From Methylococcales bacterium (GTDB lineage: Bacteria; Pseudomonadota; Gammaproteobacteria; Methylococcales; Methylomonadaceae): 38,435 nt of DNA. Made by a program: the position numbers and the translations under genes. Shown piece by piece: positions 32,066 through 38,435 of this stretch. Position 1 is the stretch's first letter, and every line of letters begins with the position of its first letter. Where the stretch lies: the NCBI GenBank assembly GCA_028714175.1, contig JAQTMV010000020.1, forward strand, positions 1-38,435, in the 5' to 3' direction. The notes under the pieces are model-generated. The model had not been told where the DNA came from, made no database searches, and saw only the letters and a program-made list of their open reading frames with translations.

Positions 32066-32203
32066 CTTGCGCAAAGATGCCGGGCAAAAAACCAGCAATT
32101 TTCGTTCGCGTTCCGCCCTATACTGGCAAAGCACCAAACCGGCTTCAATGGTCTTTCCCAGGCCCACTTCATCAGCAAGAATAACATTAATATTTTCGCT
32201 TAT
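32066..32203 (-). pseudogene. Fragment of an SNF2-type (DEAD/DEAH) helicase
   Basis: On the minus strand 46 codons read ISENINVILADEVGLGKTIE followed by AGLVLCQYRAERERKLLVFC and PASLRK. ILADEVGLGKT is the Walker A (motif I) and LLVFCPASLRK is motif Ia of SNF2-family helicases such as those of restriction or HepA/RapA type. Nothing of the helicase exists outside this stretch. The downstream side meets the porin remnant and the upstream side meets the alanine dehydrogenase stop. Confidence 0.75.
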
Positions 32204-32208
32204 AACTA

Positions 32209-33321
32209 CTAGCTCGCCAATGCCTGCATAGACTCAATATAGCCCAAACCAAAGGCTTCAGCCACGGCCGGATAAGTCACCTTACCACCGTAGGTGTTGA
32301 GACCATATTGCAATGCCTGATTTTTACGCACAGCGTCCAGGCCTTCATTGGCCAGATGCAGCGTATAAACAGCCGTTTGATTGTTAAGTGCAAAGGTACT
32401 GGTGCGCGGTACAGCGCCGGGCATGTTGGCAACGCAATAATGCACCACGCCATCGATTTCATAGGTTGGATTGCTATGGGTTGTGGCATGTGTTGTTTCT
32501 ACGCAACCCCCTTGATCGACGGCCACATCGACGATGACCGAGCCTTTGCGCATAGCCGGCAGCATGTCACGGGTAATCAGCCAGGGCGCCCGTCCACCGG
32601 GAATTAACACTGCACCAATCACAAGATCGGCTTCGTAGATAACATCTTCAATATTATATTCATCACTGATACGCGTTTGTAATTGCCCGCGGTAGATGTC
32701 ATCCAGATATTTCAAGCGATCATGGCAAATATCCAGTACCGTGACTTGCGCGCCCAAGCCAACAGCAACCCGTGCGGCATTAGTGCCGACAATACCCGCG
32801 CCCAGGATGACGACATTAGCGGGAGCGACACCGGGAACACCGCCCATTAACACACCGCGGCCGCCATGGGATTTTTGCAAATAGGTTGCGCCAACCTGAG
32901 TCGCCATGCGCCCTGCGACCTCACTCATCGGTGTCAATAACGGTAATTGTCCCGATTCTGTTTGTACCGTCTCATAAGCGATCCCCGTCGTTCCGCTTGC
33001 TAACAGGGCATCGGTAAGGAGACTATTAGAAGCCAGATGCAGATAGGTAAAGAGCATCAGATCCTGTCGTAGATAGTGATATTCCGAAGCAATCGGTTCT
33101 TTTACCTTGACCACCATTTGTGCCGCCCACGCATCTTCCGCATGAAGAACTATTTCAGCACCGGCCGCCTGATATTCTTCATCTGAAAGTGAGCTTCCCT
33201 CTCCTGCTCCACTCTGTACCAGGACCTGATGACCGCGTCGCGTCAAGGCTCTGACTGCACCGGGCGTCATCCCGACGCGATTCTCGTTATCTTTAATTTC
33301 TTTGGGTAGTCCGATTAGCAT
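32209..33321 (-). CDS. ald: Alanine dehydrogenase
   Basis: NAD-dependent enzyme that interconverts alanine with pyruvate and ammonia. It starts MLIGLPKEIKDNENRVGMTP, the family start, with AGGAG seven bases before the ATG at 33321. The frame stays open to 33381 but the extra 20 residues are not family-like. Conserved parts are VKVKEPI with the substrate lysine, LHLASN, MSEVAGRMATQVGA, the NAD loop GAGIVGTNAARVAVGLGAQ and MPGAVPRTSTFALNN. At 370 residues it has the normal length. It seems a single-gene unit. Confidence 0.95.
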   Translation of the reverse strand: MLIGLPKEIKDNENRVGMTPGAVRALTRRGHQVLVQSGAGEGSSLSDEEYQAAGAEIVLHAEDAWAAQMVVKVKEPIASEYHYLRQDLMLFTYLHLASNSLLTDALLASGTTGIAYETVQTESGQLPLLTPMSEVAGRMATQVGATYLQKSHGGRGVLMGGVPGVAPANVVILGAGIVGTNAARVAVGLGAQVTVLDICHDRLKYLDDIYRGQLQTRISDEYNIEDVIYEADLVIGAVLIPGGRAPWLITRDMLPAMRKGSVIVDVAVDQGGCVETTHATTHSNPTYEIDGVVHYCVANMPGAVPRTSTFALNNQTAVYTLHLANEGLDAVRKNQALQYGLNTYGGKVTYPAVAEAFGLGYIESMQALAS

Positions 33322-33385
33322 GGTTTGACTCCTGATTGTCAGTATGCAATATGTGCTGATGTGATGCCGCTGTGTCGTCATTGCT

Positions 33386-33667
33386 TTATTGCAAAGACTT
33401 CCATTTAAAATTACAGCTTAGTACGATTGTCTTATTTAACCAAAAAGAAAATAAGTTAGCGAAACGTTTTTCGCCCGTAACCGGCATCCAGCTCCCTTCG
33501 CCGAAACCAACTTCGCCCAGCCAGATGATTGCAGTTCCTGTATCAACCCCACTATACGGTATATACATTTTATTTTTCAATAGGTTAAATGGATTTACCC
33601 GCATATCGGAAGGATCTGGCACAATGCTTGCTCTATAGATATTGTGACCAACACCACACCCCGTCAA
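33386..33667 (-). CDS. Possible small lipoprotein, start damaged
   Basis: A 93-codon minus-strand frame starts at a TTG and reads LTGCGVGHNIYRASIVPDPS, then YIPYSGVDTGTAIIWLGEVG. LTGC looks like a lipobox, and in frame upstream are KSSGLA and a GAGG ribosome binding site (about 33696), but the codon after that site is ATA, not ATG. The signal peptide would be very short. It may be a real lipoprotein with a lost start or a decaying gene. I do not recognise the family, and the plus strand also has an open frame here, so the call is weak. Confidence 0.3.
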   Translation of the reverse strand: MTGCGVGHNIYRASIVPDPSDMRVNPFNLLKNKMYIPYSGVDTGTAIIWLGEVGFGEGSWMPVTGEKRFANLFSFWLNKTIVLSCNFKWKSLQ

Positions 33668-33740
33668 TGCAAGGCCTGATGATTTTATTCCTCATAGGTC
33701 AGGGCGTTACGGGCAACCAGAACAATTGGAGGACTAAGCC

Positions 33741-34394
33741 ATGTTTGAGAGCGAAAACACATTTGAATTATATCCGGAAATGACCAGTTATGAGAACGAG
33801 CAATTCGAGTTTGGTCAATCGGAATGGGGAGAAGTATTCAACGAGAGTGAAGTGATGGAGCTGACCGCCGAGTTCCTGGAAATCACCAATGAAGCAGAGC
33901 TTGATCGCTTTTTGGGCGACCTCATCAAGAGGGCCGGGCGGGCCATCGGCAAGGTGGTGAAATCCCCGATCGGACAGGCGGTGGGCGGCGTTTTGAAAGG
34001 CGTTGCCAAAAAAGCCTTGCCAATTGCCGGAGGCGCGCTGGGCGGATATTTCGGCGGGCCTTTGGGGGCCAGGATCGGTAGCGGCCTCGCCTCGGCAGCA
34101 GGAGGTGCGCTGGGACTTGAACTCGAATCGATGAGACAGGAAGATCGTGAATTCGAAGGCGGAAAGCAATTCGTCAAATTCGCCGCCGACACCGTCAAAA
34201 ATGCTGCCTCCGCGCCGCCGTCCGTCGATCCGCGCAGCGCCGCGCAAACGGCTGCAACCACAGCCGCACAAAAGTATGCGCCCAATCTGTTACGCCCGGG
34301 TTCAGGATCAGCAGCACCCTCGCCCATGCCAGGCAAGGGCCGCAGCGGTCGATGGATGCGAAAGGGCCGCAACATCATCGTCGTCAATTGCTGA
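33741..34394 (+). CDS. Glycine-rich protein with aromatic-acidic N-terminus, paralogue 1
   Basis: A 217-residue protein of unknown function. The order is: an acidic, aromatic start (MTSYENEQFEFGQSEWGE), a helical motif EAELDRFLGDLIKRAGRAIG near residue 51, a glycine-zipper-like stretch (ALPIAGGALGGYFGGPLGA), an acidic loop, a helix (GGKQFVKFAADTVKNAASAP) and a basic end SGRWMRKGRNIIVVNC. There is no signal peptide; the glycine-rich part could insert into or sit on membranes. GGAGG lies eight bases before the ATG. The next gene is a clear paralogue. Base composition is much richer in G and C than the genes to the left. Confidence 0.82.
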   Translation: MFESENTFELYPEMTSYENEQFEFGQSEWGEVFNESEVMELTAEFLEITNEAELDRFLGDLIKRAGRAIGKVVKSPIGQAVGGVLKGVAKKALPIAGGALGGYFGGPLGARIGSGLASAAGGALGLELESMRQEDREFEGGKQFVKFAADTVKNAASAPPSVDPRSAAQTAATTAAQKYAPNLLRPGSGSAAPSPMPGKGRSGRWMRKGRNIIVVNC

Positions 34395-34433
34395 ACAATC
34401 ATCACCAACGCCTTTTCCGAGGAGGATAAAGCC

Positions 34434-35108
34434 ATGCACGATCTCGACCGTACCCAACTGGAATACAGCCCTGAGCTGGAAAATTACGAATATGAACAAT
34501 ACGAATACGGTGAAACTGAATGGGGGGCCGAAACCGGCGTCTTCAGCGAAGCCGAAACCATGGAGCTTGCCGCCGAGCTGTTGGGAGTCAGCAGCGAAGC
34601 GGAGCTCGATCGCTTTTTGGGAGACCTCATCAAGAGGGCAGGCCGAGCAGTCGGTCAGTTTGTCAAATCCCCGGTAGGGCAACAGATCGGCGGCCTTTTG
34701 AAAGGCGCGGCCAAACAAGCCTTGCCCACGATCGGTAGCGCTATTGGAGGCTATTTCGGCGGAGCTGGCGGCGCCAAAATCGGCAGTCAGGCGGCATCCA
34801 CGGCAGGCCGAATCTTCGGCCTGGAACTGGAAGGATTGAGCATGGAAGATCAGGAATTCGAAGCCGCGAAAAGCTTTGTCCAGTTCGCCGGGGAAGCCGC
34901 TAAAAATGCCGCATCGGCGCCGCCGACTGCTAACCCGAAGGCTGTCGCCCAAACGGCCATGATGACGGCCGCTCGCCAACTGGCGCCGGGTCTTGTCAGC
35001 GGCGCTCCTGCCCCAACCTCCGGCGGTTCAGCTTGCCCCTCTTGCGGGCGTGGTTCCAGCGGTCGCTGGTACCGCCGCGGCAACAAGATAGTGTTGGTAG
35101 GAGCCTGA
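34434..35108 (+). CDS. Glycine-rich protein with aromatic-acidic N-terminus, paralogue 2
   Basis: A 224-residue paralogue of the preceding gene, 39 bases downstream. It has the same order: ENYEYEQYEYGETEWGAE, then EAELDRFLGDLIKRAGRAVG, then a glycine-zipper-like region (GSAIGGYFGGAGGAKIGSQ), FVQFAGEAAKNAASAPP and the end SGRWYRRGNKIVLVGA. One difference is a CPSC pair (ACPSCGRGSS) before the final motif. GAGGAGG is a strong ribosome binding site. The two differ most in the acidic N-terminus and agree most in the central helix and the C-terminal GRWxRxGxxIxxV motif. Function unknown. Confidence 0.82.
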   Translation: MHDLDRTQLEYSPELENYEYEQYEYGETEWGAETGVFSEAETMELAAELLGVSSEAELDRFLGDLIKRAGRAVGQFVKSPVGQQIGGLLKGAAKQALPTIGSAIGGYFGGAGGAKIGSQAASTAGRIFGLELEGLSMEDQEFEAAKSFVQFAGEAAKNAASAPPTANPKAVAQTAMMTAARQLAPGLVSGAPAPTSGGSACPSCGRGSSGRWYRRGNKIVLVGA

Positions 35109-35114
35109 GCCGTC

Positions 35115-36449
35115 ATGGCCGCCGTTTCCTACGCCACATGGATGCTCGAGCAGGAGGCTCGCGCCCTGCTCACCCGGCTGGAAAGGGTCAAGCCGTTCGC
35201 GCTGCATGAAACCATGCTGCCGGCGGCGAACCTCCTGCCGGCAGCGCAAACCGGCATCGAGCAGTATCTTATAAAAGGCCGGCAGGAACTGAGGGGCTTG
35301 ATTCAGCGGTATATCGGCTGGCTGCGCGGGCCGTTAGGCCAAAGAGCTACACCGGCGCAGGCGCAACGGCTGTTTTCACTGCTCCGGCTCAGGTTCAATG
35401 CGGTGTTGACTCAGTTCGATCTGTTCAACGATGCGCTGACGCAGCGTAGCGAGAACGAAATCGGTGTTTGGCTCTCCGGGCTCGACGTAGTCTCCGCCGA
35501 CGCGCTTAGACTGCGCGGTGCTTACTACGACGCGCCGCCCGTTATTTGTTATCTCGATCGCGGCGTCGGCGCCGCCATTCGGCGAGCCCGGACACGGCTG
35601 CCGGGCGGCGGCGAAAATCCGGTAGCCGTGATTCGCGTGCCGAGGGAACGTCTGGTCGGCAGCGGCATCGCCTCTTCCCTGGTTCACGAGGTCGGCCATC
35701 AGGCCGCTGCCCTGCTCGATCTGGTCAATTCACTTCGGCCGGTTTTGCAGGGATTGCAACGCGGCAGCGGTCCGACTAGCGCCATCTGGTCGCTATGGGA
35801 ACGGTGGATTTCCGAAATCGTCGCCGACTTCTGGTCGGTCGCCCGGGTCGGCATCGCCTCTACTCTGGGGCTTATGGGCGTCGTGAGCCTGCCGCGGGCC
35901 TTCGTGTTCCGCCTGAATCTGGACGATCCGCATCCACCGCCCTGGATTCGCGTCAAGCTGAGCTGCGCGATGGGGCAGGCGCTGTATCCCCACCCGCAGT
36001 GGGAACGCCTGGCTCAGTTATGGGAAGCGTACTATCCGCTAGGCGGCTTGGACGCTGAGCGGCAGCGCAATTACGGCGCGCTGCAGGCGACACTACCCGG
36101 CTTTGTGGCGCTGCTGACTAATCACCGGCCGAAATCGCTACGCGGGCATTCTCTGGTCGAGGCGCTCGAAGTAGAGAACCGGCAGCCTCGGCGTCTGCAA
36201 GCGCTGTATCAAGCCTGGAGCCGGGAGCCATCGAAAATGTATCGCTCTCCACCAACGCTGGCATTTGCTGTGATTGGTCAGGCGCGCTCCGATGGACGCA
36301 TGAGTCCAGAGCAGGAAAGCACCATTCTGGCCAAACTGCTCACCCACTGGGCTTTAAGCAGCACTTTGGAGGTGTCAGCAGCCTGCGCGATGCAATCGAA
36401 TCAGCGAGCGAGCCGTCCGGCCGTTCGCGAATATACCCGAAATATTTAA
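35115..36449 (+). CDS. Putative zinc metallopeptidase-like protein (HEVGH)
   Basis: A 444-residue protein that I cannot place in a named family. The motif SSLVHEVGHQAAALLDLVN carries HEVGH at residues 191-195, the two zinc histidines and catalytic glutamate of gluzincin-type peptidases. SEIVADFWS follows 38 residues later with Glu234, a fitting third zinc ligand, and the E-x-x-AD pattern is common in such enzymes. The N-terminal 100 residues are helical. There is no signal peptide or clear membrane anchor. It lies six bases after paralogue 2, so the four genes of the cassette form an operon. Substrate unknown; the neighbouring glycine-rich proteins are candidates. Confidence 0.75.
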   Translation: MAAVSYATWMLEQEARALLTRLERVKPFALHETMLPAANLLPAAQTGIEQYLIKGRQELRGLIQRYIGWLRGPLGQRATPAQAQRLFSLLRLRFNAVLTQFDLFNDALTQRSENEIGVWLSGLDVVSADALRLRGAYYDAPPVICYLDRGVGAAIRRARTRLPGGGENPVAVIRVPRERLVGSGIASSLVHEVGHQAAALLDLVNSLRPVLQGLQRGSGPTSAIWSLWERWISEIVADFWSVARVGIASTLGLMGVVSLPRAFVFRLNLDDPHPPPWIRVKLSCAMGQALYPHPQWERLAQLWEAYYPLGGLDAERQRNYGALQATLPGFVALLTNHRPKSLRGHSLVEALEVENRQPRRLQALYQAWSREPSKMYRSPPTLAFAVIGQARSDGRMSPEQESTILAKLLTHWALSSTLEVSAACAMQSNQRASRPAVREYTRNI

Positions 36450-36470
36450 CTATCCACTGAGGAAGATGAC

Positions 36471-38261
36471 ATGGACACAAAACCCAATACAAGTAGTACA
36501 AAAAAGGCTCGCACCGGAGCGATCACTGTTTGCGTTTCCGATGGAGGAGGTAACGGGGGAGCTGTTACGAACGCCGAATTGAGTCTCTACGAAGCAAATT
36601 ATATACATGACTGCAACAGATTTGATTGCAATGGATGGAAGGCAAACGAAGAGGAACGGATCGGTACTCGGCGGACGGACAGCAAAGGATGCGTTACGTA
36701 CTCGGATCTCACGCCTGGCATATATGTAGTCAGTTATGGGCACTATCCCAAGACCGATCCTGAATGCGTTTCTGTCCAATCGGGCTGTGTCACTGATGTA
36801 TGCTTTAAACCCGGCATTGACATGTCGGTTCAACAAAAGTATTTGACGAAAGACTGCAAAACCCTTGAATGTCACCGAGCGCAGACCGGAGATATTATCC
36901 AGTTTACTCTCTACATTAAGAACTCACTCCAGGACATAGTGGCTATAAAAGTGCCACAGGGTTTCAAGCAGGATCCGTCGGATAAGTTCACTTTCATCAA
37001 GAAGATCATGCAACCAGGACAGCAGGAATTCAAAGTAAGCGTTGGATTTCCCCTATTAAAACTAACACCGGTAAACTCCGCGCCCGGCTTAGCCGAGATG
37101 TTTGAGCAAGTGGTAGTTGACGCGGACGAAAATACTCCGCTACCGATTAGCGGTAACATTAACGTCTCGTTGACACGTACGGAGACTGCTTTCACTGAAG
37201 ACAAGGCATTTTGGACGGCGATTCGCAACAGCACTGAGGCGCTTTCGTTCAACAATTATCTGCGTTTCATGGATTGGATCTTCTGCGGCAAGACGCCGAC
37301 GGATTTAAGTGCATTTGAAAGCAGCCGTTTTGATACGAAGAAGGCCACTTGGCAAGACCCGTTACTGAAGACCCGCTTCCTGCCCTTTACCGATACAGAT
37401 GCCTACCGCGTCGTAAAGGCCGCGACTGAGGCCTTCGTCATGGTGAACTGCGGGATTCTCAAGACACCACAACCATTCACCCAGACAGGTGACCGGGATC
37501 TCGATGAAGCTTACCTGGATCGCAGGGATCTCCCACTTCCTACTAACAAAGGTCTATTATCGGATGCGTTTAACAGCGATTACCTCGTAACTGCCGATGG
37601 GAATGGGAAGACTCTGCCGTACCTTGCCGTTATTCGCCGGAAACTGCCCGATATTCCGATCAAGATCAAACCGTTCGAAGACGCCGCAGGGGGCATCAGT
37701 GCCGACGAGTGCTTCGGGATATTGCAAGATAAGCTTGACAACCCCTGCCTATTGGAACTCATCTGGTCCTACTGGCACGAAGAAGGCATGCTCGTTCAAA
37801 CGATGAACTCCATCAGTCGGCGCTTCCAGAACGTGCGGTCACCCAACCGCCAGGATCCGCTTGCCAATATGGAAATCGATCCGCTGCGCCCGCTAAACAA
37901 CATTTTTTGGGGGTACATTCAGGATGAGCAACACCGGTTGACGGTGGGACGGCGCCACTACGAGTACGATCACCATTACGGTTTGCGTCTGGAAGGTAAG
38001 GCCGTGCAGAATTCCCGACCCGTGGACACGCGTTCGAAATTTCTGGAGGCCTTCCATCATCTATTGCGCCTTTGCACAGTATTCTATAAGCAGGATGACG
38101 ACACCACGGTAAAAGCCGATGCCTTCCCGGTGCTCAATGCCCTCAAGGAAGTGCACCTGATCCTCTCCCAGGGCGCGCACAACCAGTTCGGGGATCTGCC
38201 TTCCATGTCTGGCGTCAACTATCTTGTCCGGTTTGACGACAACTATCCTGGCCGGTTTTAG
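36471..38261 (+). CDS. Cysteine-rich protein with Cna-B/prealbumin-like N-terminus, unknown C-terminus
   Basis: A 596-residue protein of unknown function. Residues 17-100 look like a Cna-B or SdrD-type beta-sandwich: TGAITVCVSDGGG at the start and KGCVTYSDLTPGIYVVSYG later. About ten cysteines crowd the first 135 residues (CNRFDCNG, ECVSVQSGCVTDVCF, DCKTLECH). The C-terminal 350 residues are helical and carry no motif I know; REEG-type loops and a histidine-rich YEYDHHYGLRLEGKAV are visible. No signal peptide. GAGGAAG lies before the ATG at 36471. The stop is only 13 bases from the stop of the converging istB, so the last few codons may come from an inserted element. Confidence 0.75.
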   Translation: MDTKPNTSSTKKARTGAITVCVSDGGGNGGAVTNAELSLYEANYIHDCNRFDCNGWKANEEERIGTRRTDSKGCVTYSDLTPGIYVVSYGHYPKTDPECVSVQSGCVTDVCFKPGIDMSVQQKYLTKDCKTLECHRAQTGDIIQFTLYIKNSLQDIVAIKVPQGFKQDPSDKFTFIKKIMQPGQQEFKVSVGFPLLKLTPVNSAPGLAEMFEQVVVDADENTPLPISGNINVSLTRTETAFTEDKAFWTAIRNSTEALSFNNYLRFMDWIFCGKTPTDLSAFESSRFDTKKATWQDPLLKTRFLPFTDTDAYRVVKAATEAFVMVNCGILKTPQPFTQTGDRDLDEAYLDRRDLPLPTNKGLLSDAFNSDYLVTADGNGKTLPYLAVIRRKLPDIPIKIKPFEDAAGGISADECFGILQDKLDNPCLLELIWSYWHEEGMLVQTMNSISRRFQNVRSPNRQDPLANMEIDPLRPLNNIFWGYIQDEQHRLTVGRRHYEYDHHYGLRLEGKAVQNSRPVDTRSKFLEAFHHLLRLCTVFYKQDDDTTVKADAFPVLNALKEVHLILSQGAHNQFGDLPSMSGVNYLVRFDDNYPGRF

Positions 38262-38274
38262 TTAAAAAAATGGG
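38245..38274. mobile_element. Probable end of an IS21-family element
   Basis: The bases just left of istB include TGGCCGGTTTTAGTTAAAAA. IS21-family ends often carry such GGCC-GTTTTAG-T-AAAAA repeats near the terminus. The boundary is not certain to the base. If it lies here the element extends to the right out of the window. Confidence 0.4.
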
Positions 38275-38435
38275 TTAATTTTTAAGGCTCTGTTTTTTTC
38301 GATAACTATCTCCTTCTATTTCAATAATTGTGGCATGGTGAATAATGCGATCAATAGCCGCAACGGTCATCATGGTGTCTGGAAAAATCTGATCCCAATG
38401 ACTGAAAGGTTGGTTAGAGGTAATGATTAAGCTAC
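38275..38435 (-). CDS. istB: IS21-family helper ATPase IstB, C-terminal end
   Basis: The minus strand from the right edge reads SLIITSNQPFSHWDQIFPDT, then MMTVAAIDRIIHHATIIEIE and GDSYRKKQSLKN and a stop at 38275-38277. The SNQPFSHW and AAIDRIIHHA motifs are characteristic of IstB, the AAA+ helper of IS21-type transposition. Only the last 53 codons are in the window. Confidence 0.92.
   Translation of the reverse strand, partial: SLIITSNQPFSHWDQIFPDTMMTVAAIDRIIHHATIIEIEGDSYRKKQSLKN

Noticed and set aside
32061-32150. Apparent continuation of the porin remnant on the plus strand (LNLRKDAGQ...)
   Set aside because: The complementary strand gives clear SNF2 helicase motifs I and Ia, so the plus-strand reading is only their shadow.
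33372-33638. 88-codon plus-strand frame between ald and the GC-rich cassette
   Set aside because: No ribosome binding site. The minus strand has a lipobox-like feature and is the better, though weak, candidate.
33768-34979. Long minus-strand frames (up to 223 codons) under the two glycine-rich genes
   Set aside because: They mirror GC-rich codons of the plus-strand genes, which have strong ribosome binding sites and are conserved with each other.
1-38435. CRISPR arrays and rRNA genes
   Set aside because: No regularly spaced repeats and no rRNA-like segments were seen anywhere in the window.

Overview
The window reads as chromosomal DNA of a free-living gammaproteobacterium. The evidence is an unbroken-order cytochrome c maturation set (ccmABCDE...F...GHI) followed by hemN and slyX, a feoABC iron operon, an rlmB gene and a PrtD/HlyD/TolC-type secretion set. 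Codon style, the ModE/Mop pair and the alanine dehydrogenase would fit a methanotroph of the Methylococcales, but that placement is my impression and is not proven by the sequence.

Layout. (1) 1-434: the start of a tyrosine recombinase gene, cut by the window edge, reads away from the 3' end of a tRNA-Lys(TTT). This is the usual junction between an integrated island (to the left) and the chromosome. (2) 851-5318: a type I secretion operon (ABC transporter, membrane fusion protein, outer-membrane channel) with no substrate gene beside it. (3) 5428-6642: a genetic graveyard with a truncated transposase and a two-frame coding remnant. (4) 6907-9792: a probable Fur-controlled promoter and feoA-feoB-feoC. 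(5) 9914-12463: a HerA-like ATPase and rlmB. (6) 12550-25969: the ccm operon, hemN and slyX. This operon is interrupted twice, on both sides of ccmF, by same-strand cassettes: first an AAA/DUF3696 ATPase with a PIN-like protein, then a Septu-like PtuA/PtuB pair with a DUF2281/PIN toxin-antitoxin pair. (7) 26235-29606: a YajR-like MFS transporter, converging on a dynamin-like GTPase and a small membrane protein. (8) 29779-31453: a divergent modE / mop (di-Mop) pair with a ModE-box-like palindrome between them. (9) 31620-32203: remnants of an alginate-export-type porin and of a SNF2-type helicase joined end to end. (10) 32209-33321: alanine dehydrogenase. (11) 33741-38261: a GC-rich four-gene cassette of unknown function. 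It has two tandem paralogous glycine-rich proteins, an HEVGH putative metallopeptidase, and a cysteine-rich protein with a Cna-B/prealbumin-like N-terminus. (12) 38275-38435: the end of an IS21-type istB on the minus strand, which may have cut the last cassette gene.

How the genes work together. The Feo genes import ferrous iron. HemN supplies a haem biosynthesis step that works without oxygen, and the Ccm proteins move haem to the periplasm and attach it to apocytochromes. The two cassettes inside the ccm operon have no obvious part in this chemistry. Their families (ABC-type ATPase plus nuclease; PIN toxin) are those of phage defence, so they appear to use the housekeeping operon as a constantly transcribed landing site. 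That arrangement and the unknown 33.7-38.3 kb cassette are the two most interesting parts of the window.
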